A stretch of 64,000 bases of DNA from contig CBIHPP010000002.1 in NCBI GenBank assembly GCA_966212235.1, positions 680,187-744,186 of the forward strand. The letters run 5' to 3'. The position numbers and the translations under genes were made by a program. Source of the DNA: Niastella sp966212235. GTDB taxonomy: Bacteria > Bacteroidota > Bacteroidia > Chitinophagales > Chitinophagaceae. Of this stretch, positions 7,740 to 17,100 are shown piece after piece (the first letter of the stretch is position 1; the number at the start of each line of letters is the position of its first letter). The notes under the pieces were generated by a model, which saw only the letters and a list, made by a program, of their open reading frames with translations, was not told the origin of the DNA and made no database searches.

Positions 7740-9677
7740 ATGGCAACCGTTTACAAAACACCCGGTGTGTTTTTGGAAGAAATCCCCAAGTTACCGCCAT
7801 CCGTTGCGCAGGTCGAAACAGCTATTCCGGCCTTCATAGGAATTACCGAAATAGCAAAAGACCCGTCACTCGGCGACCTGAAAAATAAGCCGAGACGCAT
7901 TGGATCGCTGGTAGAGTATGAGTTTTATTTTGGCGGTGGGCCATCTCCGGTGGTAACAGAAGTGAATCTCGACAGCAGTAATAATTTTGTTTCTGCCAAA
8001 GTATCCAGCAACTTTTTTCTGTACGATAGTGTAAGAATGTTCTATGCCAACGGCGGTGGTGATTGTTATATTGTATCGGTTGATGTATATCCTGCCACGG
8101 CTACACCTACTAACCTGAAAACAGGAATTGCCACTTTGGAAAAAGAAGATGAACCCACTATATTACTCTTCCCCGATGCAGTAACGTTGAATGATACTCA
8201 GATCGCTGATGTGCAACAGGCTGCTTTAACGCAATGCAATAACATGCAGGACCGCGTGAGTGTATTTGATCTGAAACAGGACGATCCAAAGGGGGTAGAT
8301 TTTCGCAGCAACGTCGGCATCAATTTCCTCAAGTATGGTGCGGCTTATACACCCTGGTTAAAAGTAACCTTACCAAAATCGGTGAAATATCCGGATGTAA
8401 AGTCGAAGGTCCTTCGTGCGGGAGTTGCAATACCTTCCTTAACAGCCCTTACTACCGATGCTGCTATACTGGCATTGATAGGCAAAGTTGACCAGGCGTA
8501 TACAGACCGTGCTTTTATCACTGCGCAAACAACCGCGCTGGTTTCGCCGGTAACAGACCTGGTGGGTAAGTTCGATGAATTGCAGGCTGCTTTCAACGCA
8601 TCCAACAGCAATACAAGCATGAGGTCGCTTTTTGATTTTACGTATAATATTGCCGGACTGGTTGACGATTATGTGAATGGCACGATACCGAATACCGTAA
8701 CGTTGCCTGAACTAAAAACAGATATAACGAATGCAGTAGCTTCCAATTTTGAAGTGATCATGCCAAAGATCGTTTCCTTAAACAAAGAAGCTGGCGCTGA
8801 TCTTACAGCTGCTTACACGCCAACAGATATTTCCACTATAGTAACAGCAGCAAGCTGGCCTCTTTCAATTGCCGCTGTGGCGCCACCGGCTCCCGGCAAC
8901 ATTGATGAAACAAATGATAATAACCGTCGTATCAGAGCTGTGAATTTATTAAAACCCCTGTTCCTTGAATTGAATCTGGCTTACCAGAATCTGGTAGTTG
9001 CGGCCGCCTCATCATACGCAAAAACGCTCGAAGACTCCCTGGTACTTTCTTTCCCGGTTTATAAAGCCATCGTTACCGGCACTGCCAACAGTATGACCAG
9101 CATGCCGCCCAGCGGCGCAGTGGTAGGGGTATATGCTGCTACCGATCGTACCCGTGGTGTTTGGAAAGCGCCGGCCAACGTGTCCTTAGCCAGCGTAGTG
9201 GGTCCGGAAACTACTTTTACAGCTTCCGAACTCGACGGGTTAAACGTAGATGCGGTATCCGGTAAATCCATCAATGCCATCCGGGCATTCACTGGTAAAG
9301 GCACTTTGATCTTTGGCGCCCGCACATTAGCCGGTAATGACAATGAATGGCGCTATGTAAGCGTTCGCCGGTTCTTTAACATGGTAGAAGAGTCTACGAA
9401 AAAGGCTACCGAACCATTTGTGTTTGAATCAAACGATGCCAATACCTGGGTACGCGTACAGGGCATGATCGAAAACTTCCTGACCACCTTATGGCGGCAG
9501 GGCGCTTTACAGGGCGCTAAACCCGAACATGCTTTTTATGTAGCAGTGGGTTTGGGCAAAACCATGACCGCGTTGGATATTCTCGAAGGCCGCATGATCG
9601 TTGAAATAGGCATGGCCGTTGTTCGTCCGGCAGAGTTTATCATCCTGCGCTTCTCGCATAAGATGGCTGAAAGCTAA
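7740..9677 (+). CDS. eCIS contractile tail sheath protein
   Basis: 645-aa contractile sheath subunit, related to T4 gp18 and to the Pvc2-4/Afp2-4 sheaths, which polymerises around the inner tube and drives injection. The N terminus MATVYKTPGVFLEEI is the classical sheath start. The conserved C-terminal domain (YVSVRRFFNMVEES, TTLWRQGALQGAKPEHAF, VEIGMAVVRPAEFIILRF) mediates the subunit mesh. The middle (about residues 205-440) is a larger, Ala/Thr-rich insertion probably exposed on the surface. Only one sheath gene is present, whereas Photorhabdus PVC has three. A hairpin follows before the tube gene. Confidence 0.93.
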   Translation: MATVYKTPGVFLEEIPKLPPSVAQVETAIPAFIGITEIAKDPSLGDLKNKPRRIGSLVEYEFYFGGGPSPVVTEVNLDSSNNFVSAKVSSNFFLYDSVRMFYANGGGDCYIVSVDVYPATATPTNLKTGIATLEKEDEPTILLFPDAVTLNDTQIADVQQAALTQCNNMQDRVSVFDLKQDDPKGVDFRSNVGINFLKYGAAYTPWLKVTLPKSVKYPDVKSKVLRAGVAIPSLTALTTDAAILALIGKVDQAYTDRAFITAQTTALVSPVTDLVGKFDELQAAFNASNSNTSMRSLFDFTYNIAGLVDDYVNGTIPNTVTLPELKTDITNAVASNFEVIMPKIVSLNKEAGADLTAAYTPTDISTIVTAASWPLSIAAVAPPAPGNIDETNDNNRRIRAVNLLKPLFLELNLAYQNLVVAAASSYAKTLEDSLVLSFPVYKAIVTGTANSMTSMPPSGAVVGVYAATDRTRGVWKAPANVSLASVVGPETTFTASELDGLNVDAVSGKSINAIRAFTGKGTLIFGARTLAGNDNEWRYVSVRRFFNMVEESTKKATEPFVFESNDANTWVRVQGMIENFLTTLWRQGALQGAKPEHAFYVAVGLGKTMTALDILEGRMIVEIGMAVVRPAEFIILRFSHKMAES

Positions 9678-9702
9678 TAGCCTGAACGCCGGGGTGAATG
9701 GT

Positions 9703-9742
9703 CAATGGTGAATGGTTCCTTTAATGCGGGCATTCACTATTG
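9703..9742 (+). other. Stem-loop between sheath and tube genes
   Basis: A 12-bp stem (9703-9714 with 9731-9742, one G-U pair) with a 16-nt loop stands in the 119-nt gap between sheath and first tube gene, the largest gap among the structural genes. A CTTTT run follows about 10 nt later, too far for a standard terminator. It may act as a processing site, mRNA stabiliser or partial attenuator. Confidence 0.45.
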
Positions 9743-9796
9743 CTCCTGGTCTTTTAACGCTTTCTACTAATTACATACAACTTAAAACGTCATACA

Positions 9797-10231
9797 ATGG
9801 CAACATATCCCCTTCCAAAATTTCATTTCCAGGTTAAATGGGGTGCAGACCGGATTGGTTTTACTGAAGTGACCGGTCTCGATGTACAGATCGATATTAT
9901 TGAATACCGCGAAGGTTCCAATCCGGAGTTTTCAAAAGTGAAAATGCCCGGGCTGTCCAAGTTCAGTAACCTTACGTTGAAACGTGGCACGCTTGCCGTA
10001 GATTCTGATTTTTATAAATGGATAAAAGCGCTCGATCCGTTTACGCACCTTTCACAAAGGCGCGAGATCACCATCAGTTTATTGAATGAATCGCATACGC
10101 CCATCATGACATGGTCTGCCAAGAATGCCTTCCCGGTTAAATACCAGGCCAGCGATCTGAAAGCCGATGGCAATGAAGTCGCTATCGAAACACTGGAGAT
10201 TGCGCATGAAGGCTTGACGATCGTAGAATAG
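9797..10231 (+). CDS. eCIS inner tube protein 1
   Basis: 144-aa tube subunit of the T4 gp19-like phage tail tube family (Pvc1/Afp1 type). It stacks as rings forming the channel inside the sheath. Diagnostic features are FHFQVKWGADRIGFTEVTGLDVQ at the start (in parts FHFQVKW and GFTEVTGL), the acidic EYREGSNPEF loop, KLKRG-like NLTLKRG and the ending AIETLEIAHEGL. Length is normal for the family. The next gene is a related, diverged tube protein, the usual pairing in eCIS. Confidence 0.93.
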   Translation: MATYPLPKFHFQVKWGADRIGFTEVTGLDVQIDIIEYREGSNPEFSKVKMPGLSKFSNLTLKRGTLAVDSDFYKWIKALDPFTHLSQRREITISLLNESHTPIMTWSAKNAFPVKYQASDLKADGNEVAIETLEIAHEGLTIVE

Positions 10232-10271
10232 TCAATGGGCAGTAAACAATTAGCAATAGACAAATAGAAAC

Positions 10272-10736
10272 ATGGCTTCTCCATCAGCAGGCGGTTATTA
10301 CCCGCCGGTAGGATTTCATTTTAAGGTGAAGTTCCTGAATCTCGGGAACGATAATGACGTACGCTTTCAATCTGTGTCAGGTCTCAGTGTAGAATACGAT
10401 ACGGAATCATTCAAGGAAGGCGGGGAGAACCGGTTTGAACACAAGCTGCCGGTTCGTACCAAGTATCCTGACCTTTCCCTGAAAAGAGGCATGCTCATCG
10501 ATTCAAAGCTGATCGACTGGTTCCTGGGAATTCTGCAGAACCGGGATTTCAAAAATAACAAGCCGGCGGAAATAGACATCATGCTGCTGAACGAACAACA
10601 CCAGCCGCTAAAGACCTGGCATGTGTACAAAGCCTGGCCAAAAAAATGGAGTGTGAGCGATTTTAATGCCCAGGAAAACTCGCTGGTAGTTGAATCGCTC
10701 GAATTAAGCTATAGTTATTTCACGCTACCAAAATAA
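10272..10736 (+). CDS. eCIS inner tube protein 2 (tube-baseplate adaptor type)
   Basis: 154-aa second member of the gp19-like tube family, paralogous to its neighbour: FHFKVKFLNLG, VRFQSVSGLSVEYDTE, LSLKRGMLI and LVVESLELSYSYF align with the first tube protein. In characterised eCIS (Afp5/Pvc5) the second copy forms the tube ring closest to the baseplate, so an adaptor role is likely. It lies 40 nt after tube 1 and 7 nt before the DUF5908 gene. Confidence 0.9.
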   Translation: MASPSAGGYYPPVGFHFKVKFLNLGNDNDVRFQSVSGLSVEYDTESFKEGGENRFEHKLPVRTKYPDLSLKRGMLIDSKLIDWFLGILQNRDFKNNKPAEIDIMLLNEQHQPLKTWHVYKAWPKKWSVSDFNAQENSLVVESLELSYSYFTLPK

Positions 10737-10743
10737 CAGGAAT

Positions 10744-10929
10744 ATGCCGCTGGAGATAAAAGAACTGCATATAAAGGTAACCGTTAATCAGCCCTCGCAA
10801 GGACAGCAATCAGCCGGAGCTTCGTCAGGCGGCGCCAGCGCCGGTAAGTCCGGCGATGATAAAGAAGCCATCATTTCACAATGTGTTGACGAGATCCTGG
10901 AGATCATCAATAATAAAAAAGAACGTTAA
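10744..10929 (+). CDS. DUF5908 small eCIS protein
   Basis: 61-aa peptide beginning MPLEIKELHIKVTV and ending in an acidic/basic helix (QCVDEILEIINNKKER), with a Ser/Gly/Ala-rich linker between. This matches my recollection of the DUF5908 family found between tube and LysM genes in Bacteroidetes eCIS and prophage-like loci, like the small Afp6/Pvc6 position. It is 7 nt after the tube gene and 2 nt before the LysM gene, so it is clearly part of the operon. Its molecular role is unknown. Confidence 0.75.
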   Translation: MPLEIKELHIKVTVNQPSQGQQSAGASSGGASAGKSGDDKEAIISQCVDEILEIINNKKER

Positions 10930-10931
10930 CC

Positions 10932-11609
10932 ATGGCAACAGGTGAGTTTGAAAAGCTAAGGATCATTTCCTATACCGATCCGGATTTTTCGGACGAACAC
11001 AAGGGGGAAGAATTTGTAGCGCTGATCAATCCGGAAAGTTATACGCTGGAAACAAAAGTGGAGTTCAGCAGTAACCAGGGTTCAGGTACCAGTGGCAGCC
11101 AGCCCCGGTTTACCCTGAAGCCGCCGGAGGAGCTTGCCTTTGAATTTTTGTTTGATAATACCGGCATCATTGATGGCAATCCCAAAGATGATGTGGCCGA
11201 CGACCTGCAAAACTTCAAAGACTTCCTGATGAAGTATGAGGGGGATATTCATCAACCTAAATTCTTCAAATTGGTATGGGGTACCTCTTTAATGAAAGGT
11301 ATTTGCACCACGTTAAACATCAACTATAAACTTTTTAATCCCGATGGCAAACCCATCAGGGCGGTATGTAAGGTTACCATTCGCGAACTGAAACCCGAAG
11401 AACTGCGGGTGATAGAAGAGAATAACCAGTCACCCGACCTTACTCATTACCGCGTTGTAAAAAAGGGAGAAACATTGCCCTTGTTGTGTTACCGCATCTA
11501 TGGCGATTCAAAATATTATATACAGGTAGCAAAAGCTAATAAACTGAGCGATTTCAGACAGATCATACCCGGACAGGAGATTTTTTTTCCGCCTATTGCG
11601 AAAATATAA
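10932..11609 (+). CDS. eCIS LysM-domain baseplate/tube-initiator protein (Pvc7-like)
   Basis: 225-aa protein of the Afp7/Pvc7 type linking tube and spike (T4 gp53/gp54-like position). The N-terminal domain includes FVALINPESYTLETKVEF and a PPEELAFEFLFDNTG segment typical of this family. The C-terminal 50 residues form a LysM module (YRVVKKGETLPLLCYRIYG through GQEIFFPP). The LysM here is thought to be structural rather than peptidoglycan-binding. Its place between tube and VgrG-like genes agrees. Confidence 0.88.
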   Translation: MATGEFEKLRIISYTDPDFSDEHKGEEFVALINPESYTLETKVEFSSNQGSGTSGSQPRFTLKPPEELAFEFLFDNTGIIDGNPKDDVADDLQNFKDFLMKYEGDIHQPKFFKLVWGTSLMKGICTTLNINYKLFNPDGKPIRAVCKVTIRELKPEELRVIEENNQSPDLTHYRVVKKGETLPLLCYRIYGDSKYYIQVAKANKLSDFRQIIPGQEIFFPPIAKI

Positions 11610-11629
11610 AATCCCTACAACCTTAAAAT

Positions 11630-13381
11630 ATGCCCAACGAAAGGACCATACCATCTGATAAAGCGAAAACAGTAGTCACTACAACCTTATTGTCGGATGG
11701 CAATGAAGTAACAAAAAAATACCAGGTTCTTTCCATCGTAGTAAATAAAGAAGTAAACCGCGTTCCCATTGCTACGCTCATCATATTAGACGGAGAGCCG
11801 TCCAAAGAATCTTTTGAAGTAAGCAGTAAGCCGGAATTTGAACCTGGTAAAAAGTTGGAAATAAAATGTGGTTACCGCAGTGACGAAGAGACCATCTTCA
11901 AAGGCATTGTCATAAAACACGGTATTAAAGTGCGCAAACAGAACAGCGTGCTGGTGATAGAATGTAAAGATGAAGCCGTGAAGATGACCGTGGCCTGCAA
12001 AAGCAAATATTTTACCGATACCAAAGACAGCGATGTTATTGAAGAACTGATCAATGGACACGGGCTTCAAAAAGATGTAAAAACAACAACTGTACAACAT
12101 AAACAACTGGTACAATACAATGCCACCGATTGGGACTATATGCTTTGCCGTTGCGATGTGAACGGCCTACTATGTATACCCGACGATGGTAAGATAAGCG
12201 TGTCTAAACCTGATTTCACGGCCCAAACCAGTCTCACCATACAATATGGTGCTACCGTGCACGACCTGGATGCAGAAATAGATGCCCGGCTGCAATACAA
12301 ATCAGTAAAAGGGAGCATGTGGGATTACTCGGGTCAGGAATTGTTAAGTGACGTAGAAGCTGCAGACCCCGGTGTGCCTGATGCCGGTAATTTGACGCCC
12401 GATACATTAGCTGGTGTAATAGGGGAGGATGAATTCAGATTATTTCATAGTGGTAAAATAGAAGAACCCGAACTACAGGCATTGGTAGATGCCAAAATGA
12501 TGAAGCATCGCCTGGCGAAAATAAGAGGCCGTGTTCGCATAGACGGTACCGCAGCCGTAAAGCCCGGCCAGCTGATCGAACTTAACGGCGTTGGCGAACG
12601 GTTCGAAGGAAAATTATTTGTTACCGGTGTTCGTCAGGAAATAGAAAAAGGCGATTGGCAAACGGCAATACAGTTTGGCATTAACCCCGAATGGTTTGCC
12701 GAAACCTACAAGGTACAGCAGCCGTTAGCTGCTGCTATGCTCCCTGCTATAAACGGATTACAGATTGGCGTGGTTACGCAATTACAGGAAGACCCCGATG
12801 GGGAGGACCGCATCAAAGTACGGCTTCCGGTGATCCATGACCAGGATGAAGGCATCTGGTGCCGGGTAAGTTCGCTCGATGCGGGTGATAACAGAGGCAT
12901 GTTCTTTCGCCCTGAAATAAATGATGAAGTGGTGGTTGGTTTTATCAACAGCGATCCACGGCATGCGATCGTGCTGGGAATGTTGAACAGCAGTGCTAAA
13001 CCGGCGCCTTTTCCTGCATCGGATGACAACCATGAAAAAGGGTATGTAAGCCGCAGTGAAATGAAATTGGTTTTTAATGATGACAAGAAAAGCATCCAGA
13101 TAGAAACGCCGGGTGGTAATAAAATGCTCATCACCGAAGATGAAAAAAAGATCCACATTGAAGATCAGAACGGCAACAAGTTTACGATGAATGAAGATGG
13201 CATCAAGATAGAAAGCATAAAAGACATCATTATGAAAGCGCAGGGGGATATCAAGGCAGAAGCATCGGCGAATGTAAATATAAAAGGCAGTTCGCAGGCA
13301 AAAGTGGAAGGCAGTGGGGGAGCCGAGCTGTCATCAGGTGGAAGTACTACGGTGAAAGGTGCTACGGTGATGATCAATTAA
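11630..13381 (+). CDS. VgrG-like eCIS central spike protein (Pvc8-like)
   Basis: 583-aa central spike, equivalent to Pvc8/Afp8 and to T6SS VgrG (gp27-gp5 fusion). Residues 1 to about 340 form the gp27-like base; GLQIGVVTQLQEDPDGEDR to NDEVVVGFINSDPRHAIVLG (about 365-455) is the gp5-like OB fold. The C-terminal about 100 residues are a repetitive triple beta-helix needle (KMLITEDEKKIHIED, KFTMNEDGIKIES, then NVNIKGSSQAKVEGSGGAE). No lysozyme domain or C-terminal effector is attached, so it is a plain spike. The next gene encodes its PAAR tip. Confidence 0.92.
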   Translation: MPNERTIPSDKAKTVVTTTLLSDGNEVTKKYQVLSIVVNKEVNRVPIATLIILDGEPSKESFEVSSKPEFEPGKKLEIKCGYRSDEETIFKGIVIKHGIKVRKQNSVLVIECKDEAVKMTVACKSKYFTDTKDSDVIEELINGHGLQKDVKTTTVQHKQLVQYNATDWDYMLCRCDVNGLLCIPDDGKISVSKPDFTAQTSLTIQYGATVHDLDAEIDARLQYKSVKGSMWDYSGQELLSDVEAADPGVPDAGNLTPDTLAGVIGEDEFRLFHSGKIEEPELQALVDAKMMKHRLAKIRGRVRIDGTAAVKPGQLIELNGVGERFEGKLFVTGVRQEIEKGDWQTAIQFGINPEWFAETYKVQQPLAAAMLPAINGLQIGVVTQLQEDPDGEDRIKVRLPVIHDQDEGIWCRVSSLDAGDNRGMFFRPEINDEVVVGFINSDPRHAIVLGMLNSSAKPAPFPASDDNHEKGYVSRSEMKLVFNDDKKSIQIETPGGNKMLITEDEKKIHIEDQNGNKFTMNEDGIKIESIKDIIMKAQGDIKAEASANVNIKGSSQAKVEGSGGAELSSGGSTTVKGATVMIN

Positions 13382-13412
13382 GGAGGACCTAAAACAATAA
13401 AATCTTTTTTTA

Positions 13413-13700
13413 ATGCCCGCAGCAGCAAGAGTAGGAGATATGCATGTTTGTCCAATGGTGACTGGAACAGTGCCCCATGTGGGCGGACCCATTCTGCCAC
13501 CGGGCTGTGCCACGGTACTGATTGGCGGTATGCCGGCTGCACGGGTAGGTGATATGTTAACCTGTACTGGCCCGCCGGATACTATTATCGCCGGGTCCGC
13601 TACTGTGTTGATCGGCGGTATGCCGGCTGCCCGTCAGGGTGATAGCACAGCGCATGGTGGTAGTATAGTGGTTGGTTGTGCAACGGTGATCATTGGTTGA
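13413..13700 (+). CDS. PAAR-domain spike tip protein
   Basis: 95-aa single-domain PAAR protein that sharpens the spike tip. It consists of PAAR repeats: MPAAARVGDMHVCP, then twice ATVLIGGMPAAR followed by VGDM or QGDS, and ends GCATVIIG. There is no toxin extension. Internal DNA repetition mirrors the protein repeats (13515-13550 against 13600-13635). Position after the VgrG-like gene is standard (Pvc10/Afp10). Confidence 0.93.
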   Translation: MPAAARVGDMHVCPMVTGTVPHVGGPILPPGCATVLIGGMPAARVGDMLTCTGPPDTIIAGSATVLIGGMPAARQGDSTAHGGSIVVGCATVIIG

Positions 13701-13731
13701 ATATATAAGGTGTAAGTTCAAAATATATGTT

Positions 13732-14184
13732 ATGGCAAAAGAATTTATCAACGATGATTTTTTAGGCAGGGGCTGGAGTTTTCCGCCCACCTTCAATGCC
13801 CAATTGAAGGAAATAGAAATGGCTGAGAAAAAAGAAGACATTGAGCAAAGCCTGCGCATTTTGTTAACCACTGCTATCGGTGAACGCGTGATGCAACCAA
13901 AATATGGTTGTAACATGGATGAGCTGGTATTTGAAGCGCTGAACACAACAACAAAAACAATTATAAAGGACAAGGTAAAAACGGCCATCCTGTATTTTGA
14001 ACCGCGGATAGAACCAAAAAAGATTGAGCTGAATACCGCTAATGAACTGGAAGGCGAAGTATTGATTGAGGTGGAATATGTGATACGATCTACCAACAAC
14101 CGGTTCAACTTCGTTTTCCCATACTACCGCAACGAGGCAACCGAACTGAATTTATTAACTACTAACGACGGTATATCATTATAG
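13732..14184 (+). CDS. gp25-like baseplate wedge protein
   Basis: Baseplate wedge component of the GPW/gp25 family (Pvc9/Afp9), about 150 aa. Recognisable parts are FLGRGWSFPP, the IEQSLRILLTTAIGERVMQPKYG core with the conserved ER, and LEGEVLIEVEYVIRSTNN. The start at 13732 (ATGGCAAAAG) is preferred over a TTG at 13693 because the family begins just before the FLGRGW motif and the TTG start would overlap the PAAR gene. Two nucleotides separate its stop from the baseplate J start. Confidence 0.92.
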   Translation: MAKEFINDDFLGRGWSFPPTFNAQLKEIEMAEKKEDIEQSLRILLTTAIGERVMQPKYGCNMDELVFEALNTTTKTIIKDKVKTAILYFEPRIEPKKIELNTANELEGEVLIEVEYVIRSTNNRFNFVFPYYRNEATELNLLTTNDGISL

Positions 14185-14186
14185 CA

Positions 14187-17100
14187 ATGAGTAACTGCAA
14201 CGACGATAAAAATCCCTTACAACACAACGGAACCAGTCAGGCCGAGCGGTTATTGCCGGGTTTGCAGGCAGATTATGTGAAAGTGAATGAGAAAGAGTAT
14301 GCCGACTGGATCGTGTTTGCTGCAGAGTTTGCCGCTTACCTGAATTATTATGATGCTTCCAATAAAGCGGCCGGTAACTGGCAGGTTTTTTTTACCAACG
14401 ATATCTCAGCGATCCTGGGCACTATTGCCGTACAGGACATAGATGGTTACCGGCGACAGATAAAAGAACGGTTTGATTTTATTAAAGAAGATACCAATGC
14501 GGCGAATATAACTGCCGTAAAGAAAAAACTGCATGAGCTGTTCAGTGTGCTGCTCACAATGGCAAAGGCATTGGATACTTATTTGAACCGCCTGCCAGAG
14601 AATGAAAGTGAATCAGGAAATAGCATCCCGTTAAAGAATACGTTACAAAATTGCATTGAGACCAAACTGGCGCCGGCTTTACAACGATCGATCGCGTATC
14701 ACAAAGCGGCTACGGCGCAATTACTGTTGGCGCCCGGTGATTTCACCGGCTGGAAAGTGCTGAATACCCAGGTGGTTGCGGCAGAGACAATAATAAATGG
14801 CAGCGGGCTATCGAAAAGCTGGTGGCGGAACGGGGCGGTCAGCTGGAATGCCTATGTAACAGGTATTGCTGCAGATGCCAGTATTTTTGGCAATATATTG
14901 TGGACGGAATATCGTCGTATCAATCATGCGGCCAATCATAATTTATTTGCTTCGGTATTTGATCTGTTCACGCAGAACTACGCCAAAATAATTAATGAGG
15001 CAACCAGTAGCCTGTTAACAACACTGGGCAACTGGAACACGCATCCCGCGCATTATGCGCTTTTTTTAGCTTTCTTAAAACTATTCCGGTTTGCGCAGGC
15101 CGATATCAATACCATTACGCAGCGCCATCTTGATTTTTATTATAAAGAAGTATTGCAATTGTTGCCCAAAGCGGCAGTACCCAATAAGGCGCATATACTC
15201 ATTGAACTGGCAAAAATGGCCGATGACTATGCGTTGGCGCAGGGTACGGAATTAAAAGCCGGTAAAGACAGCGCGGGTAAAGATGTGCTGTACGAACTGG
15301 ACAGGGAAACTGTTTTTAACAAAGCGAAAGTTGCGCTGCTGAAATCGGTTTACAAAGGGGACAAAAATGGAAAAGACAATCACCCCCTGGCAGTTTCGCC
15401 ATCGTTCACTGTATTGAATGAAGACCGCTTGTTTGCATCACCGGTGATCAACAGCGATGATGGGTTGGGAGCAAAGCTAACTTCTGCCAACAAGGAATGG
15501 CATCCATATGTCAATAAGAAATATGAGGAAGCAAAGCTCACTGATATCGTCAGTCCGAATGCGGAAATAGGCTTTGCCATGGCCTCGCATTTTTTGTACC
15601 TCGCAGAAGGACAAAGAAAGATCATAATCCGCCTCGCTACTACAGCAGCCAGTGCGCTTCTGCTTGTTGATAAAAAGTTCGATTGTTACCTTACTACTGA
15701 GAAAGAATGGTTCGCTGTACCGCTTGGGAACATTACGCCGGTTGCAGTGGGTACCATGACCAATAGTTTAACCTGTGCTGAATTTATAATCACGTTGGGC
15801 GGAGATGTTCCTGCCATTACAGATTATAATGCGGCTGTACATGGGGGCACGTATAATGTAAAGCTACCCGTGGTAAAAATGATCCTTAAGAACTTTGATT
15901 TCGAGACTTATCAATACACGGCATTAAAGGATATTAAAATAACAATGGGCGAAGTGAAAGTGGAGGTGGGTAGTATGACCACGGTGAGCCAGACCGGGCT
16001 GAAGCAACTGTTCATGGCTGGTGATTTTGGTCCGTTGGATGTTTCCAAACCATTTCAGCCATTTGGCGCGCAGCCGAAAAAAGATGCCACATTCATTATT
16101 GGTAGCAGGGAGATCTTTACCAAGCTGTACGCAAAGATCAGATTAAATATAGAGTGGGCGAATTTACCGGCGGATGCTGCCGATATCGCATACAATTCAA
16201 CGTATGTGGGCTCGCGCACTGAATATGGAGATGTCTATACAGTAACAAAGATATCGCCACATTATCCGCCAGTAAAACCCCAATTCCTGGTAAACGGGGT
16301 ATGGAAAGCCAACAATACAGATAATTCAGCTATAGCGGATGTGGATATTTTTAATGGCGTCAACGCCGGAGTAGCCGTTTTTACAGCAGCCGGTCAGGCC
16401 GTCAACGGATGGTCACTTATGCCTTATAGTGAATCATATAACGCATATAATGCGGCTTCCTCAAAAGGATTTATGCGGCTGGTACTGAAAGGCGATTTTG
16501 GTCATAAAAAGTACATCACCGATCTAACGACCTACCTCATTGAAAAGTCAAAAACTGATTATTCCTTAAAGTCAATAGGAGTTGAGCCCGTAGAGCCGTA
16601 TAGCCCAACTATACAATCGCTGTATATTAGTTATGTGGCCAATACCATGGCGAATTTTGAAGAGTTGAACCAGGATTATTTTGAAAATGCCCGTACCATT
16701 AAATTCTTTCATGTTTATCCTTTTGGCGAAGCCGAACAACACAAATACATTTCAGGAGAAGATGTTTATCTGCTTCCACAGTTCAAACACCAGGAGGATT
16801 CAACTACTGTTGATCATATTGGTGAGTTTTATATTGGTGTAAGCGACCTGCAGGCGCAACAGGTAGTGAACATCCTGTTCCAGGTGATGGAAGGCACGGC
16901 AGATCCGCTGATGATAAAACCGCCGGACCATATTCACTGGAGTTATTTGTCTGCCAATCGATGGCTGCCTTTTGATAAAAATACAGTTGGCGATGCCACG
17001 CGGCATTTGATTCAATCAGGTATTATTTCATTTGTGATACCAGCCGATGCTACAACTGATAATACGTTGTTACCGGCAGGCTACATCTGGTTAAGAGCAG

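Noticed and set aside
13693..13731. TTG start for the gp25-like protein
   Set aside because: It would overlap the PAAR gene and add residues unlike the family; ATG at 13732 gives the normal N terminus.
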